A stretch of 64,000 nucleotides of DNA from NCBI GenBank assembly GCA_013407085.1, contig JACCGJ010019090.1, positions 1 through 64,000 of the forward strand. Direction: 5' to 3'. The notes beneath the pieces were generated by a model, which saw only the letters and a list, made by a program, of their open reading frames with translations, was not told the origin of the DNA and searched no databases. Positions 43,026-54,034 of the stretch are shown here, in pieces (positions within the stretch are counted from its first letter, which is position 1; each line of letters starts with the position of its first letter). This DNA is from Atriophallophorus winterbourni. Its lineage: Eukaryota; Platyhelminthes; Trematoda; Plagiorchiida; Microphallidae. The translations under genes and the position numbers were made by a program.

Positions 43026-43740
43026 GCCTTATGGGCCACCACAAGATTTACGCCAATCAGGATGTAGCGTCGCAAATTGAATCCGTTTCGGAAGTCGGTG
43101 GTCCGGCATCCGTAAAATGTGACCCAACCAGCGTGACCTATGCACGCTGATTTGCTTCTCTATGTCAACATTAGTACCGAAGAGCATCGTCGTGTATGCA
43201 TCTGTAACAGCTAACTTCCGAAATGCTGCGGAGATCAGTTGTTAAATACTTAGAGACATCGAATGTGCTCTTTACGTAAGGCCCATGTTTCGCACCCCTA
43301 CAGTAATACAGCTCGAAACGTCACTTTGTAGACTCTACCTTTAAGTAACAGACAGTCCATTCTGACGCCTGGTGACCCAAGTTGTGGAATGCTACGGTGA
43401 CCTTAAAAATGCGTGCCGAGACCTCGTCATCTAACGATGCAGAATTATTGATACGACTACCGAAATACGTAAAACGACCCACAGTTTCTAGTGCCCGATT
43501 GTCAAGTAATAAAGTGCTGCTTGAAAAGTCGATGTCTGAAACATATCACTGCACCTTGAAAGTGCAAAACGCATTCCAAATGCGGTCACAATACTAGCCA
43601 GCATGTTCAGTATAGCCTGTGCATCTCTGTACAGATGAAAGAGCAAAACTTTATTAGCATCGTCCAAATCGAGAAGCTTGCCACGTGGCATTATGTGAAC
43701 TCCGAAAGATGATCAGCATATTGAGATGAGCGATTTCATG
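43026..43740 (-). pseudogene. RTE-2 thumb and 3' fragment
   Basis: This minus-strand fragment matches 51,560-52,240 of RTE-2. It includes the reverse of HIMPGGKLPDLDYADD (at 43,670-43,690), the TAILNMLASIVTAFGMRFA helix, SASLDDEVSARIF and the LRRHILIGVNL end. Several stops are present. It lies in the long intron of the RBM26-like gene, antisense to RTE-1b. Confidence 0.75.
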
Positions 43741-44324
43741 AGTTTTCTGTGAGTTAATTGATGTTCGCTCAATCACGCGCCTTTAGTGCTGCAGACTCGA
43801 CTGTGTAGAATTGAAGTTAGTTCGAGTCAGATTTCTACTTAAAATAGCCAAAAGACCAGGGCTGAAATCTCAGAAACACGCTGAAATTATAGTGGAATGC
43901 GTCTAGTTCGGTTGGACGTGTCTACAAGCCCCGCGGCTTGATCATTCCGTACGGATAGTCAGAAAGGGTAAACAGCCAATGCTTCCTTGACGAATCGCAT
44001 TCCTTGATCTTCACCTATAAATTTTGCTTCATTTAAGGTGACCACAAGTATTTCGGGACAAAGCTGGAGTTGACGTGATTTAGTTACCGCCGCGCTAAAC
44101 TGTGCCGATGAGCTGCGATCAAAAAGGTCGTTGCTTTCGCTGTTTCCTTAATTCACGGTTTAGGATTGGGAACTTGACAGTATCGCGGCCAACATTCGAC
44201 TACGGAGCGATCTGATCCACACCACGCTCAGTTCTCATGAATCATACAAAGGTTCGAGGTCAAGAACAGTCGGAAACACTGAAATGTGGTCAAAAAGAGC
44301 GAAAAACAGTCAAAAGATACCCAC
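43741..44324. other. Intronic spacer
   Basis: No ORF or transposon domain is recognisable. 'gattgggaacttgacagtatcgcggcc' near 44,165 weakly resembles a SINE-2 core. Confidence 0.4.
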
Positions 44325-44648
44325 CTCAGCTATCTGCTTCCTTCGTTCAGCAGCCAACGGTTCCGGAAGCGCTTGCAAGGCGTAGGTGCTGCTAGGCGTA
44401 GTTGAATCGGACCGCAGCTTGTTGGACAAACATTTCTTTTCCAATTCTAGCACAGTTTCTAGTTCATCCTCCAAACGCTTGGCCTTCGCCAACAGGTTAG
44501 CCCGCTTGGCAGATTTTACCTCTGGAAGTTCCTTGCTTGGGTGCTTTGCTAGTTCTTCCAACTCGGACATAACGTTTCTCAACTCAGCTTGAAGGCGAAT
44601 TGCACGCTGTTTTTGGGTTTGGAGTATATTCTGTTTGGTTTCTTTTGA
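44325..44648 (-). CDS. RBM26/27: RBM26/27-like gene, long coiled-coil exon
   Basis: This exon (324 bp, 108 codons, phase 0) lies between the acceptor atatcttctcAG and the donor GAG|GTGGGT. It encodes a helical, charged coiled coil starting SKETKQNILQTQKQRAIRLQ, through MSELEELAKHPSKELPEVKS and LLAKAKRLEDELETVLELEK, and ending PLAAERRKQIAE. RBM26/27 proteins have a similar coiled coil between their two RRMs, with Q(K/T)QK then a K..MK.E.KA.IMK.L..L...I..LKDE pattern. Upstream exons (first RRM, CCCH finger, PWI-like N-terminus) are not recognisable in this window. Confidence 0.78.
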
Positions 44649-44759
44649 CTGAGAAGATATAAACAGTGAATGTTTAGTAGAAATGAAGATAACGGAAAAG
44701 TGTGCGATGAAACAATTATTTATATAATCAGAAAAGGTGATCCTCATTAGCAAACTGTA

Positions 44760-45640
44760 TTAGACAATACCAACGCAAAATAATGTCTAAACATATGGAG
44801 GATATGGACTTCGTACCGACGTATAAACGTACAACCAGTCAGAAACGGGCGCGATAAAATTTGCCAGGTACTCAAGGTAATCTGAACAACCTGCTATATC
44901 TGCCACGCTCGGGCAGAACTTGTAGTCAACAAGTAAAGCTGTCGTTCCAAATAAGAGCTTGTCGCGCGGGGGTCAAACCATTTGATGCTAGAGGTGTATA
45001 ATGTCTTTTTCGCTCATTCACAATGGGTTGCCCGCCGGAGCGAACAAAATACTAACCAATAAACAACGAACATATCTTTCATTTGCATGCCAACTTTTCT
45101 CAATCGCGCTAGTAATAACACCGAGTTATTAAACCGTATTTACCCTTTAGCATATGCACTCTCGTTTTAGATAAGTGAAGCGCTACATATTCTATACAAA
45201 CGTGACTTTCTTTTGGACTCAATTCGGATCTCATTGTACAGCGTTGCAAGGCCTTAATGGAAACCAACAAAAATTAAGCAAACAATAAGAATGCTGAAGA
45301 AATGATTAGATGGTTGATTTGGCTTCGCATTGGTGTAGATTCCGCGTAGTATCATCATTCACTTCACGCTAATTTTTCTCTGCGAATCGTGACACTTTCG
45401 AGCTCGGATCGTACAGAAGTGAACCTTCAAGCGATAGATATGGCACAGAAGTGATGATCGTATACCTAAATGCAAAGACTGATTTGTCCAAATTCCCACA
45501 GGGATTATTCGCGGCGATAAGCAAGTCGTTGGAATGCATGCCAATGGAACAATAAAGGCCAACAAGGAAATCGAAAAGAGGGATCATTTTGTTCACCACG
45601 AATTGGTGCAACGTAATAGCCATGAGTTAACACAAATGGA
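44760..45640. other. Spacer without a gene
   Basis: This is AT-rich. An open minus frame at 45,369-45,623 ends at a possible donor (AFR|GTATAC) but has no acceptor. No repeat family is recognised. Confidence 0.4.
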
Positions 45641-45745
45641 TGTGATGTGAAAGCACAAGCCTGATCCAGGCAAATTGCCGCACAGTCAGAGACCGCACGT
45701 GGGCTGAGATACTGCCAGGTTGCCCAGCCCTAGACAGATATGAGA
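45641..45745 (-). repeat. SINE-2 copy, 3' part
   Basis: This reverse copy is truncated before the hairpin. It has tail 'gatgtgatgtgaaagcacaagcc', then 'cctgatccaggcaaattgccgcac' and 'gtgggctgagatactgccagg'. Loss of the 5' end fits target-primed reverse transcription. Confidence 0.75.
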
Positions 45746-46050
45746 AAAGAACACAAATGGAGGAATAGAACAAAATGAACATATTGGAAAAGAGAAAGAA
45801 TTAAATCGGAAAATGGTTACATTGAAGAGATTTGATAGTCTATGACGCAACATAGATAGTGCAAAGACAGAAAGTTTTCTTGAAATAAAACGTAAAGCAA
45901 CGTGACAGAAAACATTAGCAAACAATCAATTGGTCACAACAACGATGATGATATGTTTTAGTGTCGGAGAGTCAGCATGCGGTGAACATTAACAAGATTT
46001 TATTTGTGGGGCTAGGACAACGGGAAATACGCAGTTTCAGTTACCCAAAA

Positions 46051-46380
46051 CGTATGGTATGATGGTATGAAAGTACAAGCCTAATCCAGGCAAAGTGCTG
46101 TACAGTCAGAGGCTGCACGTGGGTGATATTACTGTCAGGTTGCTCAAGCCTATACATATATGAGAAATCGAGAATAAAGATGGTAGTGAGACTCCAGCGT
46201 GTTTCAGCATGCATGCACTGCTTTAGCCGCACAACACAGAAGTACTGCACGATTGCACATCCATGCACTAGAGATGGTAGTACTGCACGATTGCACATCC
46301 ATGCAGTGAAGAAATAGAGATGGTAGTGAGACTCCAGCGTGTTTCAGCATGCAGTTCACTATCGATGGCTAATCAATTTA
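46051..46380 (-). repeat. SINE-2 copy with partial internal repeat
   Basis: A reverse copy (46,051-46,270) with tail 'cgtatggtatgatggtatgaaag' is followed by a partial second copy of the 'ggtagtgagactccagcgtgttt...' section (46,318-46,380). 'agtactgcacgattgcacatccatgca' also occurs twice. It runs directly into an NA-RTE 3' end at 46,381. Confidence 0.7.
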
Positions 46381-46745
46381 CTTTGTGCGACTATCTCCTC
46401 CTGGAGGATGAGTCGGCTTCAATGAAGAGTCTTGGGAATTCGGGTACAAAACGGCGTCCCCAGCACCAATCGGCGTTTGTTCGAGTCAGCTTGTCTAGCC
46501 TTTGCACAACAAAGTGCAACCTGCAAAGCAGCAGGGAGTTGCCAGAAAGAGGTGGTGTGCACCAACTAACCGTCTTCAAGACTCTGCTCCAGATTTTTCC
46601 TCAGGGTTTTCTCCCGAAGCCTTTCCCGCGATTGGGTATCCCGCAAGGCAGCGGAGGTTTAAAATCAGGGTTTTCCTTCCCCTAGATGAAATGCCTTCCC
46701 AGGCTAACGAGCTCCATCTGCCCGAAGCAAACTGGTTTTCAGGTT
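46381..46745 (-). mobile_element. NA-RTE element, 5'-truncated
   Basis: This reverse copy starts (3' end) 'tttgtgcgactatctcctcctgg' and runs to 'gaagcaaactggttttcagg', lacking the first ~180 bp of the element. It joins a SINE-2 copy at its 3' side. Confidence 0.8.
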
Positions 46746-46782
46746 TGTTGAAGTCCTGGCAGTCATGTAAATCGCTTTACAC

Positions 46783-46903
46783 TTGTCCAGTCATGTTGAA
46801 GTCTAAATGCGTGTATGTTGCGCCGCGAAGACTCATTGTCCGCAGATTGGACGACAGCAACAGTGGTGCAATCGTGGCACTACGAAAACGAAATGTGCTG
46901 TCG
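46783..46903 (-). CDS. Candidate host exon, unidentified
   Basis: On the minus strand an acceptor (gttgaattccatacAG) and donor (CAA|GTGTAAAG) bracket 121 bp that translates as DSTFRFRSATIAPLLLSSNL then RTMSLRGATYTHLDFNMTGQ. It looks protein-like and lies upstream of, and in the same direction as, the RBM26-like gene, but I recognise no family and the splice sites are only fair. Confidence 0.25.
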
Positions 46904-47334
46904 CTGTATGGAATTCAACGAAATTTTTTAAAGTCACTTGATGGCTAAGAATTATTGTGGCACAAAATTTATGAAATAATTGGAGAGACATTTTCACTGG
47001 CTTTCTGTGCCCCTGCACGGTGAATCAAGAGCGCTCGAGTAGTATATATCATCTGCTAGGAGGCACGTTTTGTGGCTATACTAGAAAGTTCGTAAAAGGT
47101 ACAGTATCAGACCATTTTCGTATTGAGTCAGATTACAGTTTCGTCAGTCACTCAGATTCGCAAGCTGGCTGAGATGGCAAAAGTTTCGATAATACTTTTG
47201 CTGGTCTCGGTGTTTAACAAGAAGCCAGACGGAATACATGAATGTTGAAGCTGAAGTTCATAACTAAATTGTGCGTTGACTACACGTCGGATTACGAAAG
47301 ACTGTGCTTGTGCTATGGCCAGCTGAAAATGCGA

Positions 47335-47450
47335 CAGGCTGGACGTGGGTTGAGAAACTGTCAGGTTATACACGTTAGGACAGATATAAAAGAAATCGAA
47401 AGAGTGCAGCGTAGTTCATTTGCAGCTCATTACAGGTGGCAATCACACCT
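47335..47450 (-). repeat. SINE-2 fragment, diverged
   Basis: It has 'caggctggacgtgggttgagaaactgtcaggtt', 'ggacagatataaaagaaatc' and 'ttgcagctcattacaggtggcaatcac'. It is degraded at both ends. Confidence 0.6.
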
Positions 47451-47723
47451 GCTATATGATAAAGTAAAGATGCATGGCTACAGGGAAACAATAGCAATTA
47501 TGTGATACAGGTTCAACTTCAAGGATGATAACGAAATCCTTTGTTCATGCGGATATTTACGTCAAATCATTTACAAAACATCAAAAACATTTTAGCAGCA
47601 ATTAGATCCAGTTTTGAACGTTAAAAATGATGGTAGTATCGCAGAAAAACCAGTTCGCGACACAGCATATTCTTCGTGAAGATGTGAGTTTACGTGTTTC
47701 ACGGTAGGTGACTTGTCGCCTTA

Positions 47724-47880
47724 TAATAATAATAATCCATGAAATAGCAAACTGTCGTGTTCATTTGCATGTATTTCATATACACACACCCCACGACCGG
47801 TTTCGTACTGTTTGCACTCATCAGGTAGGGGCAGTACGATCAGGATACGCACGCGTTGTTAATCCTATATAAACATCAGA
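47724..47880 (-). repeat. Probable ribozyme-bearing short retroelement
   Basis: The hammerhead lies near the 5' side of a short AT-moderate segment. On the minus strand this segment ends, about 60 bp past the ribozyme, in GGATTATTATTATTATAAGG, a (TTA)n simple repeat like a retroelement tail. Boundaries are uncertain and no second copy is in the window. Confidence 0.4.
47789..47831 (-). ncRNA. Hammerhead ribozyme motif (type I)
   Basis: The minus-strand order is: CCCCUAC (stem I), CUGAUGA (core), GUGC AAACA GUAC (stem II, four pairs including one G-U), GAAA (core), CCGG, UC, then GUGGGG (stem I). Stem I pairs GUGGGG with CCCCUAC with one G-U. A15.1-CCGG-U16.1 forms the palindrome ACCGGU, the very short stem III typical of metazoan retroelement hammerheads thought to work as dimers. 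Cleavage is predicted after the C at 47,795. Every conserved core base is present. Confidence 0.82.
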
Positions 47881-47892
47881 CAGGGGCTTTAA

Positions 47893-47980
47893 TGTGATCC
47901 CACAAGCAGCTTATTACCGGTGGCAAATCAATTTAGCATGAGGTTACCGGTCCAGTACAGAAGTACTTCAAGGTCGCACT
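47893..47980 (-). repeat. SINE-2 fragment
   Basis: This is the 5' part of a reverse copy: 'gcagcttattaccggtggcaaatcaatttagcatgaggtta' and 'cagtacagaagtacttc'. It lacks the tail half. Confidence 0.6.
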
Positions 47981-48140
47981 ACACTTGTTTACAAGCTCCC
48001 GACATTGACCATACGTCGTGGGAGGAATTAACTCTGGACCGCTAGCCTTGGAGTAAGAGTTCAGGGTCAGCTTCAAACTGGAGAAGAGCGGGTGCTACTG
48101 TTGGCTGGTGAGAGAAGCTCACGCAAACATCAGATTAATG

Positions 48141-48290
48141 GTATGTATGTATGTAAGCACAAGCCTGGTCCAGGCAAAGTGCCGCACAGTCAGAGACTGC
48201 ACGTGGGCGATAATACTGTCAGGTTGCCCAGGCCTAGACAGATATGGGGAGAATAGAAATGGTAGTGAAACTCCAGCATGGTGCTGAACG
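48141..48290 (-). repeat. SINE-2 copy, 3' part
   Basis: This reverse copy has tail 'gtatgtatgtatgtaagcac', then 'cctggtccaggcaaagtgccgcacagtcagagactgcacgtgggc', the bridge 'gtcaggttgcccaggcctagacagatat' and the start of the hairpin. It is 5'-truncated. Confidence 0.8.
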
Positions 48291-48717
48291 GCAGGGCACT
48301 ACGTGCGTTTTGGAAATCATGAAAGAATCTATTACCTCCAAATGGGATTGCAAAGCGTAGATACATGACCCAGATCAAGATGCACACGAAAGCCCTGAAT
48401 CACACAGTACCACATTCTAAACGGTTGCACCAAAAATAAACCAAAGCAAAGGTAGAAAATATAGGTGAGAAGGAAAAATTCCGTTCTCGCTCTGAGAGTA
48501 AGCTTTTACAGTGCAGCGGAGAAAAAAGGTAAAACAACGAGGGCACGAAAACACACATTTAGTAGATAGCACACCATCGCGCTGAGACTGGACCTTAACG
48601 TGGTGTGATGGTTTGTGTACCTCTAGGACCCATTGAGCTATGCTGGGTGGTGCTCTCCGAGCAACTTCAGAGTCACTCATACCAGGAAGGTGAATGGATA
48701 GAGGTCAGACGAACACG
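48291..48717. other. Spacer without a gene
   Basis: A minus frame at 48,417-48,680 is open but has no recognisable domain. No repeat is identified. Confidence 0.4.
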
Positions 48718-48726
48718 GTCTCAAAC

Positions 48727-49274
48727 CAAAAGGTTGTCATAGCAGGGGGTGGCAGTGGGGATAAGCTCCCACTGTCTATAAAATGCTCCCATATGGCGCA
48801 CGTCTCAAATAGCCTCTGACAACCAAGTTCAGCTTCTGGCCTGCACGAGTGGCTCCCCGGGCCCGGTAGAACTGCTTCTACCGACAGGAGAAGGGGTGAG
48901 GGCGAGTGATTGGCGCCTGAAAACCAGTTTGCTTCGGGCAGATGTAGCTCGTTACCTTGGGGGGCATTTCATCTAAGGGAAGGAAAACCCTGATTTTAAA
49001 CCTACGCTGCCTTGCGGTATACCCAATCGCGGGAAAGGCTTCGGGAGAAAACCCTGGAACACTCTGATAAACGCTTAGTTTTTGCACACTACTTCTTTCT
49101 GGCAACTCCCTGCTGCCTTACAGGTCGCACTTGGTTGTTCAAAGGTTAGAGAAGCTGACTCGAACAAACGCCGAGTGGCGCTGGGGACGCTGCTTTGTAC
49201 CAAAATTTCAAAGAATTTTCATTGAAGCCGATTCATCTTCCCGGAGGAGATAGTCGCACAAAAGTAAAAGTAAG
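48727..49274 (+). mobile_element. NA-RTE element, full length
   Basis: This plus-strand copy starts 'aaaaggttgtcatagcagggggtggcag' and ends 'cacaaaagtaaaagtaag'. The flanks GTCTCAAACC (48,718-48,727) and GTCTCAACCC (49,274-49,283) look like a target duplication with one change. It has no ORF. The 3' flank runs straight into the RTE-2 5' region. Confidence 0.85.
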
Positions 49275-49680
49275 TCTCAACCCAACCCAACCCGCTACCT
49301 TGTGGGTCAGGCTCTTTAGCTAAAGGCTTTGGTCGAGAACCTTAATTGTTCACCCGTCTAGGCATGGGCGACCTGACAGTATACAAGCCCGCATACAACC
49401 ATGACTATTACTACGAAACCCAACTCAATAGTGCATCGGCCGTCGCGCACGATAAACAGGGTCGCCTTACCTGCTGCATAAAGCAGGGCGGGTAAGTGAA
49501 AACAAGCTACTGATGGCCCTACTCTTCAAACTGTTTCCGACCCTTCCCCTCCCCCTTCCACTCTTAACACCTCTCCGTCTTTCAAACCCAGCTCTAGAAA
49601 AGATCGCGTTAAACATTCTGGAACATTTACGGTTCGAGAATTCACAGATCACTTTCTGAAACCCTGCTTACATCGGAGCC

Positions 49681-52250
49681 ATGAATGTCAGAACTCTCAG
49701 ACAAATAGGCCAGCAAGCTGCATTGGCTCTTACCTTAGACAGTCTAATCGATTGGATTTCTTGCAATAGCAGTTAGATTAGCCACTAAGATTAGACCAAA
49801 CCTAAAATCTTCTAATCACAGATGCTTGTTTATTGTAGCAACATACGCCCTGACTAACACCAATTCCGACGACGAGAAGAACGCCTTCTACGACAATCTT
49901 TATGCTCTTTTGCGACGGGCAAAAAGCTCCGACATTGTTGTCTTAGCGGGAGATATGAATGCCAGACTGGGTCGCTTAGATACATCTGAATCACAATTAG
50001 GTGGCATGTTTGGTCTTGAAGGCCAACGCACAGATAATGGTGAACGGTTTATACAATTCTGTGCATAATGTCGATTATTCATTAGCAGCACTCCCTTTCG
50101 CCATAAAAAATGTCAATGTGCCATATAGCGCTCGCCGGATGGAAGCCAACCTTCGGCTCAAATCGACCATATCGCCATCAGTGCTCGCTGGAGAGGTTGT
50201 ATTGAGGACTGCCGCTCCTTTTGGAATACCTGCATAGATTCAGATCATGCTCTTGTGCGATGCAGGTTCTCGTTAAAGTTCTCCGGTATGAAGCCTTCGA
50301 ATGGGAAACGCATTGCGGTCGAAAAAATCTCTCAGCCTGCAGTTCAAGACATTTATAGGACCACATTGAGTAACACACTCCCAGTTGATCAGTGTGCAAC
50401 TGCCGATGAAAGGTGGAACAAAATAGCAGGGATTATGCGAGCCGCCGCAATAACAGCCTGTGAGACTACACAATCAACCCAAAAGTCCCACTGGATTTCA
50501 CAGCGTTCTATAGAAATTCTTCACCAGCGACGCCAAATACCTCATGGTCGTGGACACATTACAGAGCGTAGACGCGTGAGGAATGAACTTAAATGGAGCT
50601 TAAGAATAGACTGAGAAAAGTGGTGGCTAAATAAGATCGAACAAATGGAAATAGCAAATAATGCGGGTAACGTGCGAAAACTCTTCCAACTTATTTGATC
50701 GACGGGGCCTACGAAAAAAGGAGTGAGTGGGACTATCGCTGAAATAGACGGTACTCTTATCACTAATAAGAATCGCCGCCTCTCACGTTGGGCCGAACAT
50801 TTTGAAGAAAAATTCAGCTGGTCGCCTGCAGCAGAATCATTCCTTCATCTGAAGCAGTGTGGTCCTTGGTCTGTTACTGTAGATCCCCTAATGATTCAGA
50901 AATTAAAGCATGTATCGAATCCATGAAACGATTCAAAGCTGCTGGCCCCGATGACATACCGCCTGTTTTGTTCAAAGAAGGCAGCCAAGTCCTAATCAGC
51001 ACATTAGGCGATCTCCTCCGTGAAGTGTGGTTGTCAGAATCCGTCCCTCAGGGTCGGGGTGAATCGGTTATCTTACCTATATTTAAAAAAGGTGTGCGAA
51101 GCTCATGTTCTAATCACCGTGGGATAAGTCTCACTCCCATCATTACGAGATAATTAGCGTCTGTATGTGTTCGAAGATTTACCTCGCATAGGGAATCACA
51201 GATCCGAGCAGCAAGCTGGCTTCCGGCCTGGCAGAGGCTGTGTCGACCACATTTTTACTCTTCGATAGATCTTAGAACTGCGGCACATTTATCGACAACC
51301 GACAATAGCCATCTTTTAAGACTTCAAAGGAGCATTTGATTCAGTCGATCGAAATGTCCTATTTAACACCTTGCAAAGGCGTTCCGCAAAGTATGTCAAC
51401 ACAGTACGTGCATTTATTCTCATTCATCCGGATGCGTTAAGGTTTACAACGAACTCTCACCCAAATTCCCCACCACAAGTGCTGCCCGACAAGGATGTCC
51501 GATTTCTCCGTTTTTGTTCAATTTGTAATTGATGCCATCATGGAATTATGCAACGAAGGATCTTCAGCCTTCGGAGTTCACATAATGCCAGGCGGCAAGC
51601 TTCCCGACTTGGACTATGCTGATGATATAGTTCTGCTCTTCGACTCGTACACAGATGCACAGGCGATACTGAACAAGCTAACTAGTATTATGCCCGCATT
51701 CGGAATGCGTTTTGCACACTCTAAGTGCAGTGTTCTGCTGCAGGACATCGACGAATTAAACAGCACTTTATTACTTGACAATCAGGCGCTTGAAATTGCA
51801 GATCGTTTTACGGATCTCGGTAGTTGTATCAATAATTCTGCATCGTTAGATGACGAGGTCTCGGCACGCATTTCTTAAGTCACCGTTGCACTACGTAACC
51901 TAGGTCACCTCTGGCGTCAGGACTGTCTCTGTACAGTCTATAAAGCGACAGTTCGGGCTGTTACTGCATGGGTGCGAAACCTGGACCTTATGTAGAGATC
52001 ACAATCAGCGTCTCCAAGTATTTGACAACCGATGTCTCCACAACATTCTAGGAGTTAGCTATTACAATCGCATACGCACGGATGCTCTCCGAAATAAGTT
52101 GTTCGATAGTAATGTTGATATAGAGAAGCAGATCAACCTGCATAGGTTACGCTGGTTGGATCACGTTTTACGGATGCCGGACCACCGACTTCCGAAATGG
52201 ATTCATTTGCGACGCCACATCCAGATTGGCGTAAATCTCGGGGTAGCCAA
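49681..52250 (+). pseudogene. RTE-2 endonuclease/reverse transcriptase (broken)
   Basis: The ORF starts MNVRTLRQIGQQAALALTL, loses part of the endonuclease, then shows ATYALTNTNSDDEKNAFYD and VVLAGDMNARLGRL (catalytic GDMN) at 49,826-50,068. SDHALVRCRFSLKFSG is in another frame near 50,240. RT pieces are FKAAGPDDIPPVLFKEG, LPIFKKGVRSSCSNHRGISL, EQQAGFRPGRGCVDH, DFKGAFDSVDRNVLF and LPDLDYADDIVLLF. The thumb has FTDLGSCINNSASLDDEVSA. The C-terminus near 52,130 has LHRLRWLDHVLRMPD. The palm Asp residues are intact, but there are about six frame breaks and stops. Confidence 0.82.
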
Positions 52251-52628
52251 AATGACACGTGGCATAGGCAGTTAAAACCCTTACCACTCACCTTTCCAAA
52301 GTCGGCGCAGCGCGTCTTCCAGGCTCGTGTCCACGCGATCAGATATCGCAATGCCTAGTTACGCTTCAGGATATGTCCCGGAACCGTGTGACGAGAAAAG
52401 CTGATGACGCATGACAGTGAAAGCCGCAAGGAAGCTGCCATGCTGATGTAGATCTACTCGTTCACGAAACTTGTTCGAGGTGTAAGCACATTTTCCCAGT
52501 TTTTTGCGCTTACTCTTCCATATAATCCGTAACTATTTAAGTCCCACCCTTCCCCATCTTTTAGGATTTTACTTTTTCATGGTTGTGGCAGTTAAGCATT
52601 TGATAAGTGTTACAGGTGTAATGTTGTC

Positions 52629-52652
52629 TATGATGATGATGATGATGATGAG
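52629..52652 (+). repeat. RTE-2 3' microsatellite tail (GAT)n
   Basis: The run 'gatgatgatgatgatgatga' directly follows the RTE-2 3' UTR. Shorter versions end the RTE-2 fragments at about 55,312 and 58,965. This is a typical RTE simple-repeat tail. Confidence 0.75.
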
Positions 52653-52655
52653 ACA

Positions 52656-52904
52656 GCACAACGAAGTTCCAAAGCTTATAAAGCACAACTTCAAAATGGT
52701 CCAGATGAATAATTGTGAATTGAAGGAAATCACTGAGTTTTGCAAACGTTTTGAATAGACGATCACCGTCGATGACTTATAGTCATCTCTAACAGAATAG
52801 TCGCAGAAAAACGATTAGCTAGCTAATGTGACACACAAACTTGCTTATTGGGTTAAATAATGCCTCGTAAAACGTTTAAAGCGAAGAAATAAATGCGAAC
52901 AGCA
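52656..52904. other. Spacer without a gene
   Basis: A forward frame (52,504-52,758) runs through the RTE-2 tail and ends VQMNNCELKEITEFCKRFE. I do not recognise it, and it is probably chance. Confidence 0.4.
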
Positions 52905-52912
52905 TAAGTTGT

Positions 52913-54034
52913 TGGTTCCAAAGGTTGTCATAGCCGGGGGTGGCAGGGGGATAAGCTACCACTGTTTATAAAATGCTCTCATGTGGCGCGCGTCTCAAAT
53001 AGCCTCTGACAACCAAGTCCAGCATCTGGCCTGCACGAGTGGCTACCCGAGCCCGGTGGAACTCCTTCAACCAACAGGAGAAGGGGCTAGGGAGCCTGAA
53101 AACCAGTTTGCTTCGGGCAGACGGAGCTTGTTAGCCTAGGAGGGCATTTCATCTAGGGGAAGGAAAACCCTGGTTTTAAACCTCCGCTACCTTGCGGGAT
53201 ACGCGATCGCGGAAACGGCTTCGGGAGAAAATTCGCCAGCAGCTTCCATCGCATGTTTCTTACGTCACACGGCGTGACGTATTTCCCCATCTGCGTTCGA
53301 ATATAATTGCATATGTTGAACGATGGAGTATTGTTCAACAACCAAGGGGTTATCGTTGACATCTCGTCCAGTGAGAGGCGCCTATGAGTCGGTTCGTATT
53401 TAGCCATTAATAAATTAATGGGATGGTTGTGCTCCAAGGAAACTCGAGAGACACCAAACCTTTCACTAGGCAACCTCGAGATGAGTATTCTTGACCCACA
53501 TCCGATTTTACGGGATTGCGTTCGACGAATTCCTCGGGAAGATGGCTGGTGTCGTCCAGCTTTTACGCATTCGTAAGTCCGGGATCTGCAAATTATCAAA
53601 GTTAAGCTAACACAAACCTGCCATTTGGTGCTGTGCTCCGAATGTAATACGATGAACCAGTGGAGCTTTGAAACCTGGAAATAGCACCTGCTGCTTCAAC
53701 TAGGGATTCAAATTGTATGGGGTCGGCAACGGTTCCGAAAATTTCTGCAAAAACCTGAACTAGCGACATCGTCAAAATATGCTGCGTGTAGGCTATGCAG
53801 CGCTTTTTAAAGGACGGCCAGATGCCATGATTGGCTTAAAAATAAACGCATTCTGATTCGTGCCCCTTGAACGGATTCTGATTGGTCAGCTAATATATAC
53901 TTCGTGCCCGTGGAAAGTAAGAATAACGGATGCCGTGGTGCTGGGGACGCCGCTTTATACCCAAATTCCCAAGACTCCTCAAAAAAGCCGACTCATCCTC
54001 CAGGAGGAGATAGTCGCACAAAAGTAAAGTAAGT
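52913..54034 (+). mobile_element. NA-RTE element carrying a MULE fragment
   Basis: Its front ('ggttccaaaggttgtcatagccggggg' to 'cggcttcgggagaaaa') and end ('gtggtgctggggacgcc' to 'cacaaaagtaaagtaag') are NA-RTE sequence. About 120 bp of the middle is replaced by ~705 bp of MULE (53,231-53,936). The whole composite is flanked by TAAGTTGTTGGT at 52,905-52,916 and 54,030-54,041 (edge bases shared with the element ends). Confidence 0.85.
53231..53936 (-). pseudogene. MULE 5' fragment inside NA-RTE
   Basis: The minus strand runs from the MULE terminus ('ggcatccgttattcttactttcc', at 53,936) through the start codon, micro-intron 1 and part of exon 2, stopping at 'aagctgctggcga'. It matches 20,176-20,873 of copy B almost base for base. 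Exon 2 is in one frame here (NICNYIRTQMGKYVTPCD), keeping the G lost in copy B and the A lost in copy A. Its terminus matches that of units A and B, which defines the MULE left end. Confidence 0.88.

Larger units (their letters stand above)
49285..52655 (+). mobile_element. RTE-2 element, near full length
   Basis: This second RTE family is on the plus strand, with a 5' UTR at 49,285-49,680, an ORF at about 49,681-52,250 and a 3' UTR ending in (GAT)n at 52,630-52,652. The UTR contains 'ggcatgggcgacctgacagtat', which resembles the SINE-2 core 'gcctgggcaacctgatagtat', suggesting a relationship. Related 3' ends occur at 38.7, 43.0, 55.0, 58.8 and 59.7-60.7 kb, making it the most copied LINE in the right half. 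Confidence 0.82.

Noticed and set aside
45369..45623. Minus-strand frame ending AFR|GTATAC as an RBM26-like upstream exon
   Set aside because: No acceptor AG is near its start and the translation shows no family resemblance.
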